Assembly: GCA_030141605.1 (NCBI GenBank)
Contig: JAQGDQ010001616.1
Location: forward strand, 1 to 32,462
Reading direction: 5' to 3'
Origin: Tubiluchus corallicola
Taxonomy: Eukaryota > Priapulida > Priapulimorpha > Priapulimorphida > Tubiluchidae
Length of the DNA stretch: 32,462 nt
Shown: positions 17,601-25,439 of the stretch, one piece after another
How the letters are laid out: every line of letters starts with the position of its first letter
Position numbering within the stretch: the stretch's first letter is position 1
Translations under genes and position numbers: made by a program
Notes under the pieces: generated by a model
Told to the model about the DNA's origin: nothing
Databases searched by the model: none
Seen by the model: the letters and a program-made list of their open reading frames with translations, nothing else

Positions 17601-18771
17601 AAGCGTAACTGTTTCTGAGAGCCAAGAAGAAGCAGGCGACTGACAGTTGCAGTGTGTTAATGTTTTTTTGCAGTATAGCCATTTGGTATTGCCATTAGAA
17701 TACATGTAGGCCTATTTGTATAATTTGCATTTTATTTTGCATTGTTTTAATATACCCTAGATTGGTCATTTTTGCCTACTTACAAGTGTGCGAAAATGTG
17801 TCCTCTTTTTCAACTCAGACAATATGGTAAGCCTATTCAAACTCTTTTTAGTTTTGTTAATTCAGTCCAAACTCACCAGGAAAAGCATTTACCAGGTCAC
17901 CGCAGACGATAAAAAATAGAGGTTTTGGGTTCATGCGATTCACATTTTGAACAGCAAGTTTAGTCAACGCTATTTCTTTATCCCATTTAGGTTCTGGCTT
18001 CTTCTCCAAGAAATCTTCGATTGCGCCAAACTGAGTGTCGGCTCCTTGGATGAAACAAAACGATCCTTTCCAGTCCTTCCCGGCTACTGTAGAAAAATAA
18101 AAATGGCAGCAAACTAATTTTCAAAAAGGAATTTGCCAGCATATTAGAACTACAAAAGATTTTACAAGGCACAGGCACCTTGTTATTAAATTACGGAATT
18201 CATGGCTAGTAGTAGTAATTCTGCTTTCAAATGCACAAAATGGTGTATGAGGTAGTAAATATTTCAGTTCTCTGGGCACTTTTATAAGAAGTTTCTGGTT
18301 CTTCTAGTTGGTTGTGGTGTCAGTGTATAATTCCCGTTGTTATTGGGTACTTTTCTGCTACCTTTTATCCCACTAGTAACATTTCTGTTTGGAAGACCTA
18401 AACTTACACGTAATCAAGCGTGAAAAGGCTTAAGTTTCTGTCCTTTTTGCAAAAGTATCTTGCAATGTATTGCAACATTGTGTTACGTATTCGTAATCAT
18501 TTATTGGTAATTCTGGGATTAATAAAATATGTTTATGCAAAAAAAGTTCCGGATTACTCGAAAATGTACAAACAACCACTGTCTTCACCATAATGCCCAT
18601 TCGTCTACTGTAATATGTCCGTAGACAGAATTTTAAAATAAATCTGCCATCGAGACAGGTAAACACAGCAGATCTTCAGGAAAAAAACTAGACATTACTA
18701 CGCCAGTGGCTTGTCAACACCTCTTACAGCAGTTTACCTTCTGTAAAACGAGCACCGCTGGAAGCTGCCAT
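8414..18771 (-). CDS. CPPED1: CPPED1-like calcineurin-type metallophosphatase, six exons (whole gene span)
   Basis: The coding exons on the minus strand are 18771-18738, 18086-17877, 15940-15774, 13655-13567, 11615-11457 and 8613-8414, all with GT-AG borders. Spliced, and ignoring one extra base in exon 3, they give 858 nt, or 285 residues (human CPPED1 has 314). Metallophosphatase landmarks appear in order: GAD (26-28), CGDL (73-76), GNHD (111-114), QHIP (186-189) and GHYH (227-230). These are the metal-binding Asp/Asn/His positions of the calcineurin-like fold. Vertebrate CPPED1 is a Ser/Thr phosphatase reported to act on AKT1; that role here is inferred from homology. Exon phases join cleanly at every border, which supports the model. 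Exon 3 carries a 1-nt insertion that would truncate the protein (see finding). The start is the first ATG of exon 1, giving a short tail before the conserved DWKGSF segment. Confidence 0.93.
8795..9294. mobile_element. hAT-type MITE, copy 2, in CPPED1 intron 5
   Basis: This is the same family as 410-869. It begins CAGGGGTG and ends CACCCCTG, flanked by a perfect 8-bp duplication TGCTACAC (8787-8794 and 9295-9302). The perfect flanks suggest a younger insertion than copy 1. It is longer than copy 1 partly because a segment of about 31 bp (cccgcaggaattgcggaaaa and following bases) is duplicated in tandem near the right end, at roughly 9200-9262. Confidence 0.88.
9391..9738 (+). repeat. Dispersed repeat R1, copy 1
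   Basis: About 350 bp beginning gtcttattgcatacagagct, with landmarks aaaacttgtaaatttaaact, gcgcagccatttt, actaagcaaaagta and aattttcttttctaattaca. Related copies are at 9739 onward and 16392-16750, all in plus orientation. There is no coding potential and no clear termini. Copies 1 and 2 lie directly in tandem. Confidence 0.85.
9739..10448 (+). repeat. Dispersed repeat R1, copy 2, interrupted by an insertion
   Basis: R1 sequence runs from tgtcttgctcgcatcagcag to gtgcaaaatatt (about 10028). It resumes at about 10369 with aatattttaaattattaaga and continues to aacaggtaagcat. The intervening 340 bp is absent from the other R1 copies. Confidence 0.8.
10029..10368. mobile_element. Candidate inserted element inside R1 copy 2
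   Basis: The insertion starts GTAACGATGAG and ends CACCTTCGTAAC (GTAACGA inverted matches at 6 of 7). It is flanked by AATATT on both sides (10023-10028, 10369-10374). It is less AT-rich than its surroundings and contains tandem-like ttgctccatgccaga. The superfamily is unclear. Confidence 0.4.
10557..11360. mobile_element. hAT-type element with AT-rich terminal repeats, in CPPED1 intron 5
   Basis: The ends are CAGGGTGCATAAGATTATGG and its near-exact inverse (ccataatcttatgcagcctg). The element is bordered by a perfect 8-bp duplication GTTATAGC (10549-10556, 11361-11368). For about 100 bp inside each end, variants of CTTATTTTATGGATTTTT recur. The interior has a short open frame from an ATG at 11043, beginning [15 protein letters not shown], with no recognised domain. 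The right end lies 96 bp from the CPPED1 exon 5 donor. Confidence 0.85.
11457..11615 (-). CDS. CPPED1: CPPED1 exon 5 (QHIP motif)
   Basis: This exon is not obvious from open-frame scanning but is clear by homology. After acceptor attttcag it encodes [13 protein letters not shown], then [11 protein letters not shown] (the catalytic-site His of QHIP), five consecutive Glu codons, YFNLGRELR and LEKFRKN. The donor is AACG|gttaga, a weak non-consensus GT donor. The 159-bp length preserves phase. A (GAA)5 run encodes the acidic loop, matching human DEDDD. A hAT-type MITE lies 96 bp downstream. Confidence 0.93.
13083..13224 (+). repeat. Dispersed repeat R3, copy 2
   Basis: The series catggtagaaagtatacatt, tttgagatagttaaata and gatgacatcacaaactaaca matches 7951-8092. 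Confidence 0.65.
13401..13505 (+). repeat. Dispersed repeat R2, copy 2
   Basis: Contains accactggcgtagcagtgtc, tagttttttttttgctg and tttacctgtctgaaggcaga. It lies in CPPED1 intron 4, directly 3' of exon 4 in transcript order. Confidence 0.75.
13567..13655 (-). CDS. CPPED1: CPPED1 exon 4
   Basis: This 89-bp exon lies between acceptor tctttcag and donor CAAG|gtaaat. It encodes [20 protein letters not shown] and nine further residues, matching human FWVGGVLFLVLNSQFYENPS. It completes a Ser codon with exon 3 and shares an Asp codon with exon 5. A pogo-like element begins 28 bp upstream of it in transcript order. Confidence 0.95.
13684..14612. mobile_element. pogo/Tigger-like element with TA duplication, in CPPED1 intron 3
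   Basis: The ends are CAGTCAACCTCGGATATAAG and the inverse of CAGTCAACCTCGGGTATAAG (19 of 20 match), each flanked by TA (13682-13683, 14613-14614). This fits Tc1/mariner-IS630 of the pogo/Tigger group. The right part (about 14138-14603) contains some ten copies of a CCCTTATAAGCGAA-like motif at irregular spacing. A LINE-tail-like segment (about 13856-14110) appears nested inside. No transposase remains readable. Confidence 0.8.
13856..14110 (+). mobile_element. LINE-like 3' end with hairpin, copy A
   Basis: The segment contains acttgcctttctgagaaggg ... caccctttctcc, a stem of GAGAAGGGTGG with CCACCCTTTCTC and a loop of about 30 nt. T-rich sequence precedes it and an aaaataaaaaaatt tail follows. 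The same arrangement recurs at about 25490-25650. A short 3' stem-loop followed by A-rich tails is typical of non-LTR retrotransposon 3' UTRs; assignment to a family is inference. Confidence 0.5.
15335..15500 (+). repeat. 85-bp tandem duplication
   Basis: attatgcactaattat occurs at 15335 and 15420, each followed by an aatgggtag/aataggtaa block and acctgtagaaa-gaaattga. The second copy has diverged. It lies in CPPED1 intron 3. Confidence 0.75.
15774..15940 (-). CDS. CPPED1: CPPED1 exon 3 (GNHD motif) with a 1-nt frame disruption
   Basis: Acceptor tcttgcag and donor TTTTAG|gtaaat. The first part reads [13 protein letters not shown], matching human CPPED1 in register. The second part reads [19 protein letters not shown], also matching, but in a frame shifted by one base. 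The shift falls at an A5 run on the coding strand (T5 at 15900-15904), where four A's would restore the frame. With five, the exon is 167 bp rather than 166 and translation meets TGA about 30 codons later, inside this exon. [10 protein letters not shown] is intact at DNA level. Confidence 0.93.
16175..16192. promoter_or_regulatory. Heat-shock-element-like site (four alternating units)
   Basis: GAAagTTCtcGAAtcTTC is a perfect run of four inverted nGAAn/nTTCn pentamers, the canonical HSF-trimer binding site. A second, imperfect run, GAAcaTTCtaCAAtaTTC, lies at 16226-16243. Both are in CPPED1 intron 2. Function is inferred from motif only; the host could be an unrecognised transposon promoter. 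Confidence 0.45.
16392..16750 (+). repeat. Dispersed repeat R1, copy 3, in CPPED1 intron 2
   Basis: It begins cgtcttattgcatacaggct and shares aaaacttgtaaatgtaaact, actaagcaaaaaaattaatt, ggtgaatcagtgatgcacag and tctttctagcaggtaagc with copies 1 and 2. Confidence 0.85.
16896..16970. repeat. 3 x 25-bp tandem repeat
   Basis: tctgtaccattatgtaccat plus gctta/actta is repeated three times (16896, 16921, 16946), followed by a degenerate fourth start. It lies just left of the hAT-type element at 17046. Confidence 0.93.
17046..17835. mobile_element. hAT-type element with TTACCATA termini, in CPPED1 intron 2
   Basis: The left end is TTGGGTTACCATA and the inverted right end is TAGGCTTACCATA (11 of 13 match). 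The flanks carry a perfect 8-bp duplication TTCAAACT (17038-17045, 17836-17843). Internal GTCC/CCGGAC-rich subterminal sequence (cgtccatgtttccccggaca) resembles termini known from other hAT elements. A direct 93-bp duplication lies at 17466-17651. An open frame (17002-17550) crosses the left border, so it is not an intact transposase. The right end is 41 bp from CPPED1 exon 2. Confidence 0.85.
17466..17651. repeat. 93-bp direct tandem duplication inside the hAT-type element
   Basis: The segment starting ggaaaagtattcttggtctc at 17466 is repeated at 17559 with a few substitutions, and both copies end in ctgacagttgcag. 93 is a multiple of three, so an open frame could pass through it. Its single-locus presence suggests recent local slippage or unequal exchange. 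Confidence 0.9.
17877..18086 (-). CDS. CPPED1: CPPED1 exon 2 (metal-site motifs GAD and GDL)
   Basis: This 210-bp exon lies between acceptor ttctacag and donor CCTG|gtgagt. It encodes the beginning of the phosphatase fold: [17 protein letters not shown], an acidic/lysine linker, then [13 protein letters not shown]. It aligns with human EWKGPFYFILGADPQFG and NPKPKFFVLCGDL. The human His after GDL(I) is Asn here (GDLVN). A hAT-type element ends 41 bp downstream of the exon in transcript order. Confidence 0.95.
18500..18610 (-). pseudogene. Possible THAP-domain relic
   Basis: A minus-strand frame reads [20 protein letters not shown]. The pattern resembles the start of THAP zinc-finger domains carried by several DNA transposases (MVKTCVVCGF-S-N...LH-FP), but the first zinc Cys is Val and the rest is unreadable. 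This is a weak call. Confidence 0.25.
18627..18725 (-). repeat. Dispersed repeat R2, copy 3 (inverted)
   Basis: Its reverse complement reads ccactggcgtagtaatgtct, agtttttttcctgaaga and gtttacctgtctcgatggca, matching 13401-13505. It ends 13 bp from CPPED1 exon 1. Confidence 0.75.
18738..18771 (-). CDS. CPPED1: CPPED1 exon 1 (start codon)
   Basis: It encodes [11 protein letters not shown] plus the first base of the next codon, and ends at a GAAG|gtaaac donor. It joins in phase to exon 2, which begins with TAGCCGGG, to form a Val codon. The short N-terminus is not conserved, so the start rests on the in-phase ATG and the lack of an alternative. Low-conservation first exons are easily misplaced. 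Confidence 0.75.
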
Positions 18772-19064
18772 GACACTTTCATTTCCAAGTTTCCGGGAGT
18801 ATCAAATCGAAAACGTCATGAATTAGTCAATTTTATTCAATTTTTTCATTTGTACTCAAGAATGAAATGAATTATTGCACAAAGAAGAAATACTTTAAGG
18901 TTGATTCTGTCCTGCATTTGTAAAGTGCAACATCCAGTCTTTATTATCCTCTTATTAACATTATATGATTATAACTATCTAACAACATCCAGACTGTATT
19001 CCAATTTTTCACATTTGTGGCCTTTCAAGTTTAGCATCAAAATTTAATTAATTGGCGGTTGCTA

Positions 19065-19456
19065 CAAGGCCATAGTCGGCGGTCCGGCCATGGCCGGACC
19101 ACTTTTTCTGCCATACGTGCCTAGACATTCTCAGCCATGCGTAGAGTAAAAACTTATTTGCGGAGTACGATGACTCAAACTAGACTGAACAATCTCATGA
19201 CTTTGCATGTACATATGGATAGAACAGACGCTCTCGACCTGAAGGAAATTGCGAACGAGTTTACTGCTAGAAATGAGCGGCGCGGATGTGTGTTTGGGAA
19301 TCAATCAATTTTTAATCAATCATGTCATCATTGAGTATGTGTAGTGCTCTATTATATTATAACTCTTTATTATAAATATATGTTGCTGCTGTATTCTTTT
19401 TCTACCTGTTCCGTATCTGTGGCCGGACCACTTTTCAAAAGCCGACTACGGCCCTG
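19065..19456 (+). mobile_element. Small TIR element carrying a hAT transposase C-terminal remnant
   Basis: The ends CAAGGCCATAGTCGGC and (inverted) CAGGGCCGTAGTCGGC form inverted repeats, with TGCTA directly repeated outside (19060-19064, 19457-19461). At 19137-19290 one frame reads RRVKTYLRSTMTQTRLNNLM, then DALDLKEIANEF and RNERRG. This is the signature of the C-terminal end of hAT-family transposases (K-YLRSTM-Q-RLN-L, ALDL-EIA-EF). GGCCGGACCACTTTT occurs near both ends. It is probably an internally deleted copy. The 5-bp flank is shorter than the 8 bp expected for hAT. Confidence 0.72.
19081..19100. repeat. Perfect 20-bp palindrome
   Basis: GGTCCGGCCATGGCCGGACC equals its own reverse complement. 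It sits 16 bp inside the left terminus of the TIR element, and half of it (ggccggacc) recurs beside the right terminus, so it is probably a subterminal element signal. Confidence 0.9.
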
Positions 19457-19673
19457 TGCTACAGTTATTAACAACACTCTTGATATTAAGATTGGGCAAA
19501 AGGCCTCGTGCAGTTCATCTATGATAAGATAAGAATAATTAAATTTCAACGGAAAATTATATGGTAAAAAAATCAATCAATATAAAAATGAATCTACCTG
19601 ACATTGCAAGCACTAGAATACGAATGGGCAGCTATAGGGATGAGCTTTGGACTGCCTTGATCACTGAGGAATA

Positions 19674-19730
19674 TGGTGGCCCAATAGTCTAAGGCATCTA
19701 CCTTGCCATCAAAATGTTCCTGTCTCAAAA
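19674..19730 (+). other. Possible tRNA-derived SINE head
   Basis: ggtggcccaatagtctaagg followed by catctaccttgccatc resembles the D-arm/anticodon-arm portion of tRNA-like SINE heads (A box, then AAGGC-CTTGCC). No B box (GGTTCGA) follows, so it is either degenerate or coincidental. Confidence 0.28.
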
Positions 19731-19972
19731 GATAGGCTGTATTCCAATATTCATTTAGCACATGCATTAATTTTAGTTTTGCATTTCTGGTCTTTAAAAT
19801 TTGCTAATAAATTTAATTAGTAATTAGTGATTATATGCCACGATAAATTTATGCTTTTAAATCTCCAGATTTTTGGCTCCCTCACTATGTAGCTACAGTC
19901 CCAACAAAGTATTTTTGTTGCAGTATACAAACAAAAAAAGTTCATCTTTCTTTCAAACAACCAAATCCAGTT

Positions 19973-19978
19973 TTTATT
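19973..19978 (-). terminator. Candidate poly(A) signal for ZNG1
   Basis: TTTATT on the plus strand gives AATAAA on the minus strand, about 220 bp after the ZNG1 stop. It is the right motif at a plausible distance, but such hexamers are common in AT-rich DNA. Confidence 0.35.
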
Positions 19979-20194
19979 ACCAATGCAAATTAATAAACAT
20001 TATTGCATTAATTATTCAACAAATGAATATTTATCAGGAGCACCCAAATGTGAGGTCATAACACAGCACAAGGTGTGCTGTCAGAGGACGAGAGACTAGT
20101 ATGTTGCAATAACAGACTTTAATATCACTTGGTCCTAAAACACCGTATTCCATGTTAAGACAAATGAACATTCAGCAAACAAACCAGCAGCATT

Positions 20195-21295
20195 TCACCA
20201 CTGATTGTCAAGGTTTTGCTGAAATTTGATGAACAACCTGGACAGTATGTCTTTGTGCAAATTTCTCCCTATTATCACAAATCTGTTTAAATGAATTTCA
20301 TTCTCCTGCCATTCGGTTGTAACTTGTTTGTCTAGTAGTTCGCGAACTGCTTGAACAATCACACGTTTGGAGTAACCTGCTAGTGAAGCTATTCCTTTTA
20401 ATCTTAGAATGTCCATTGGCGCACCAGAAGCATCGTAAACGCTTTTCTCCCATAGAAGTTCTTGTAGAAAACAATCTAAACACGATTCTTGGATGTCTCC
20501 TTCCACTTCAAATGTAACAGATGTTACATCTTTGGCTATATGTGAATCGTCTATGCGATCAGTTTTCGTGATGCCCCTTCTTTCGAAGAGATCATTAATC
20601 TTTTCGACGCTATCTGCATCGAATGCTTTGAGGTCTAGTATTTTTTCGAGATGAATAGCAGACTTTTCTGTTGGAACAATTTCGGCAACATGGTTAATGC
20701 TCTGCAATTCAGAGTCTATCTTTTCCAACTGATTTGTAGTGACTAAATCTTTCTTATTTAGCAAAATGATGTCCGCTAAAGCAACCTGACGAACCGCTTC
20801 GTTAACTGTTCCATCCGGTCTCGGCTCTGAAATCTGTTCCAGACCGTACTTGGCATCGACTATGCAAACTATTCCATCTAGGAAAATATCGCAGCCCAGT
20901 TCCTCGTCCAACCAAAATATGGACGCAATTGGACCGGGGTCAGCTAAACCCGTGGTTTCTAGTAAAATGTAATCAAACTTTCCACGCTTCAACATGAGAT
21001 TCTCAATAGCCTTAATTCCATTATCCTTTACCGAACAACACAAACATCCATTGCGCAATTCCAGCCATTCCTCGTACAGCTCGCCTTTATCGCCGATTGC
21101 CATTGATTTCTCCACCGCGCTCCCCTCACCGAATTCGTTCAGTATCACTGCTATGCGTTTGTTGTGCTGTTCAGTTAAAATGTAATTTAGCAGGGTAGTT
21201 TTTCCAGCACCTAGATGACCGGTTATTATGGTGACAGGTATCCGTTTCAAATCAGCGGGAACCAACTCGGGCGCTTCATCATCGGAGTCATCCAT
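20195..21295 (-). CDS. ZNG1: ZNG1/CBWD-family zinc-transferase GTPase, single exon
   Basis: This encodes a 366-residue COG0523 (CobW/ZNG1) GTPase. Visible motifs are the P-loop GHLGAGKT (26-33), NEFGEGSA (53-60), the zinc-binding CLCC (84-87) within [10 protein letters not shown], the Walker B-like ETTGLADP (113-120) and the guanine-specificity motif NKKD (180-183). A CobW C-terminal domain ends with [13 protein letters not shown]. In vertebrates and yeast, ZNG1 delivers zinc to methionine aminopeptidase 1 in a GTP-dependent way, using an N-terminal CPELVP motif. Here residues 8-13 read APELVP. The start is the ATG at 21295. An open frame continues 18 codons upstream but only to a TTG, and a splice-acceptor-like tttttgcag sits two bases before the ATG, so a 5' noncoding exon is possible. 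The coding region has no intron. A minus-strand AATAAA at 19973-19978 could serve as poly(A) signal. Confidence 0.97.
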   Translation of the reverse strand: MDDSDDEAPELVPADLKRIPVTIITGHLGAGKTTLLNYILTEQHNKRIAVILNEFGEGSAVEKSMAIGDKGELYEEWLELRNGCLCCSVKDNGIKAIENLMLKRGKFDYILLETTGLADPGPIASIFWLDEELGCDIFLDGIVCIVDAKYGLEQISEPRPDGTVNEAVRQVALADIILLNKKDLVTTNQLEKIDSELQSINHVAEIVPTEKSAIHLEKILDLKAFDADSVEKINDLFERRGITKTDRIDDSHIAKDVTSVTFEVEGDIQESCLDCFLQELLWEKSVYDASGAPMDILRLKGIASLAGYSKRVIVQAVRELLDKQVTTEWQENEIHLNRFVIIGRNLHKDILSRLFIKFQQNLDNQW

Positions 21296-22346
21296 TCTGC
21301 AAAAATAATTTACAGCATAATTTACTTTAGTACTAACGTTAGTTGACAACTAGTGCGACTCTCACTTCTTATTAGAGGGGGGCATCGAACGTTCAAATTC
21401 TATTCGAATGAGTTTTTTGATTTAAATTTGATTAAAATTACAGATTCGAATAATTCACCACTTCAACTACATGTATCATCAGAGCGTTTGAAAAATTATG
21501 CCGTCAGCACAATTTAGGTGTGATTTCTTTGCACAATTTTTAAACAAATTAATTACTAGAACAAAATCAAGCATATGCCTAATCTTTGTGTGACTGTTTA
21601 TTATTACTGATTCAAAAACCTATTTGAAAATCTTTAAAACTGAATTCAGACTCGAAAAAGTCGAAAATCGGTTTATTTTAAGTTAAAAAGTCGCTTTTAG
21701 GTAGAGAATGCTCGGCTGCCCCTGCTTATTGAGAAAAAAAGGACAAATTATTGACTTCAGAAATTGAATTGAATTTTTTATCTGTTTCATACTAAAACGT
21801 TATACAGCAAAGTGTCAGTATTATTAAAGAACCCCAATAAGCTTTTCTGATCAAAAACGCTAAAGTTGAAGTTGTCGGCGTACATAAGAATGTTGGCGTT
21901 GTTAGAGACAACAAACTTAATAGACATGTTCTTGACTAACTTGCAAACAGCAATAATTTTTCTAATGTTGATTTTAAAGCTTGTTAGTGGAGAAATCTTC
22001 AGATTGTCATTTAGAACTGAATTATCTGGTAAATTTTAATTGGCTAGAGCTAAAAAAGAGAGGTATAGCTGCTCTTTTATGCTTTTAGCTAAGAAATTGT
22101 TATAGAGTTTAATGTTTTTTCAAACAATGAAATTATGGTGCTGGTTAATTGACTATAGTATTGAACATAGATGTGTGTGTTAACCTTATTTATGTGCCAT
22201 AAGTACAATTTTTGTCTGTACCGCGTCATTGTAAGTTGACAGTCTGGAATTGCAATTTTTGCATAGATAAGCCAAAACAAGTTTCCTATCCTTCTGACAG
22301 ACAGACTTAGTGAAAGATTTGTACTATATCAGGTATATAGAACATT

Positions 22347-22888
22347 AACTTGATGGATCTACTTAGTTATGAAGGTGTGTTTTGTTTAAGTGACATCACT
22401 TGTGATACTGATAATCTCACAAATCTTTATATAAATGACAATTTATCAGTGAACAATTTTATAAAAATTCTAGAAAATGGGTATGAAAAGCAATTTTACA
22501 CAGAAATATACAATGATGACAGGACAGGGGGTGGGAAGAATAAGTCAAGGTTTTACAGAAACTTTAAAAGCAGCTATAGTTTAGAGACATACTTAGAAAT
22601 AGTAAGGAACAAACAACACAGACAAAGCGTAGCGAAATTCAGGGTGACTGATCATGAACTACAAATTGAAAAAGCCAGATACACAAACCAATAAGAAAAT
22701 GAAAGATTATGCAAGAACAATGGAAGCAGCAAGCAAAACACAATTGAAGATGAATTACATTTCATATTTGCTTGTCCAGATACGTATGATAGCAATGTGT
22801 AGTTCAACCTGTACATAATTTTCTTTTTGTACTTGCCAATATATGTAATGTTAATTGCATATTTGGGCAATAAATCTGAATTGAATTG
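22347..22888 (+). pseudogene. Degenerate LINE ORF2 C-terminus and 3' tail
   Basis: A frame from 22350 encodes YNDDRTGGGKNKSRFYRNFK, then ETYLEIVRNKQHRQSVAKFR and IEKARYTNQ. An in-frame TAA at 22692 follows, and then, still in the same frame, ENERLCKN and IEDELHFIFACPDTYD. The K-R-YR-FK...YL, (RKHR)-AKFR...IE-GRY, ERLC and IEDE-HF-F-CP series is characteristic of the C-terminal region of LINE-encoded proteins in aquatic invertebrates. It ends with aataaatctgaattgaattg, a typical A/T-rich LINE 3' end. Sequence upstream (21.8-22.3 kb) may belong to the same element but is not readable. Confidence 0.8.
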
Positions 22889-22889
22889 T

Positions 22890-25430
22890 GAAGCTCTTAT
22901 TAGAGAGTGCACTTTTATTGATAGGCTGCAATGACCACATGGGAGGGTTGGAAAGTTATCCTACAACATCTTGATGTTATACAGATGATGCTTATGTGCA
23001 GACTTTGTGGAAAAGTTAAACACCTGAAAACATTTTGACTACAGAGACGAAAACAGGAATGGAATAAAATTATTCTAATCTAATTACAAAAAAATTATGA
23101 CTAAGTACAGATGCCTTCAACAAAGACCACGCTGTGTGACCCATATTTCAAACTCAAAACAGGAGTTGAACATGTGACCTGCACAGAGACAGGTAACACT
23201 TCCCCCCACTGAAACTAACATATGAAACCAAAGGATTATAATTTGTTTTTGTTTAAAACAATTCTTGTTTATTCGCAGTGATATAACTATGAATACGGCT
23301 TCAAAATTCAAAATGACCTAACTTAGCTGTCCTTTTCACCAGCAAGTATTACCTTGAGTACTCGTTCAAAAAAATCTTTAGTGACGGTACTTTTCTCGCA
23401 AACGATTACGTTCTGATGCCGAAATTTTTGGGTTTAATTTTGTAGAATAACAATCACTTCCGAAGCACTCAACAGAACAACAAAATGAAAATGTGCTTCA
23501 CACCTGCAAACACGGGAAATCTTCGGAATCCGTCTTTGAGAAAGGCCGATCTATGGGCAGAAAAATATGCATGATTTTGGTGAGACTGTCAGCCGGCGCG
23601 CGGTAAAAATGCGACAAGTAAAAATGGAACAGGAAAAAATGGCACATAATATTATTTTAATGTAATTGATTTCTGTAATAAAATTAGATCGCGCTTAGTA
23701 AGAAGCAGATCTCTACCAAAGCCAAACAATCCTATACTTAATGGTCAGATTCGTTTGATTCAAAGATGCTTAACACAAAGATAAAAAAGCAAACATGCAA
23801 AAATGTATATGTATTGATAATATATACACTAGCAAAAGAACCACAAAATAATTTTTCATTAAATTTATAATCAATAATATACGAATGTTCCACATAGTTT
23901 CTCTACCCTTTTCACCATTAGTTTTGACAGTGGTAGTAGAGTGCATGACAAATATGATACGTACCTAGTCATCTTATAGGGATATGCACATTAATAAGCA
24001 AAAGTTATAGACAGCGTTAAACAGCTGTACAAGCGAGATTTTCTCGAAATGGAACCTGGAACTAACTCGTAATTGCATGTCCCGGTGCAGATAATCAAAA
24101 GATGTACTAAACACTCCCTCTGAGACCTCCATGAAGTGCTTCACGAACGTTTTTTGTACGTGGTGTTTGGTCAAGTTTTGCGATGAAAGAATCAGTGAAA
24201 AGATTTCCATTTTGGCACCCTATATCCACATTTCCTCACAAAGTTTCTTGAAATCTGTTAGATATTTTTTGCGTAAAAGGCTTGCTGTGCCATCTTACCT
24301 ACATTCCTGACAGCCACTACTCAGAAATATTTAACTTATGTTATAAGCGTATTGCATACTTGATTACAGAGTGACACACTACAGAATAGTAACAACTAGT
24401 GCAAGAAATATCATCCGAAAGCTCTGTAAAGTTTGCTGGAGACGAATTTTCAAGAAATTATTGAGCCCTATTATACATAGAATCTGGCTCATAATCAATG
24501 TTTGATCAGATACAACACTGAAATAGCTGATGTGTCACAGCCAAATTTAGACATGAACGCATGTGATTCCTCAGTTGTTCTGCAAAGAAACTCAGCAAGG
24601 TAAATGAAATCTCCCACACCAGTAACAAACTTGGTAATCACCCATCTAACATCTAAACCTAGCCACTCACCAACAACGTCAGCGCCATTTTTAACTTCGG
24701 TTGCTAACACAAACTTCAGGTTGAGGCCACTCACCCTAATTCAGTATCCACCTCGATCAGTTATTCCTATGATGAATTGTAATCAAGTGTACATACAGCA
24801 ATTTCTATGGGAAAAACTACTCGTTACTACGGTAACGGCACAACGCTAAAAGTTTGCACTCTGTCATTTGCACGGCTTTCAAAATGCATGTGAGGTCTTA
24901 CTAAAAGCCAACGAAAAACTTACTCTGCAAATGGATAATTAGGTTTAAGAAAATTAAAATGTGGATTGTCAATAGTAACTTAGGCACTTTTACAGGAATA
25001 CTTCTCGTGTTTGTACGTGTTACTAATCATGTAGATCTACTCATTCTCAATATCATATCATCATCATCAACTTTAATATTTGGACAATTACAGCTTTCTG
25101 ATAGTATGTTTACTCCATTTTTGTGCACTAGTTCTTGTGTCCATAGTATTTTAACATTATGATTATATTTTGTTTGATTTTATCATGCATATTTTGTTTC
25201 CTTCACTGATTTATTATTTATGTTTTATTTTTTTTCTTTTGGTCTGACTTTTTTCTAGTTTGTTTTAATCGGCTAGTTAAACGCTCTACAAATTTTGTTA
25301 ATCATCATTTCATATTTTCCATTTTATTTTAATGCTTCTTTGTTGCATAGCCTATTTAGTTATTTCGCTCTCAAGTATAATTTCTTCCCCTATAAATTTA
25401 TGTTAACAGTAGATTTTCTTAACCTACTTC
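22890..25430. other. Intergenic AT-rich DNA
   Basis: Small minus-strand frames at 23974-24210 and 24495-24734 have protein-like composition but no recognisable family and no splice support. I see no other feature. Confidence 0.5.
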
Positions 25431-25439
25431 ATAATTATA

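Noticed and set aside
21296-21349. An 18-codon N-terminal extension of ZNG1
   Set aside because: It begins at TTG, not ATG, and contains an acceptor-like tttttgcag. The conserved protein begins at the ATG at 21295.
24495-24734. 79-codon minus-strand frame with protein-like composition
   Set aside because: No recognisable motif and no splice partner; it is within the length expected for chance frames in 32 kb.
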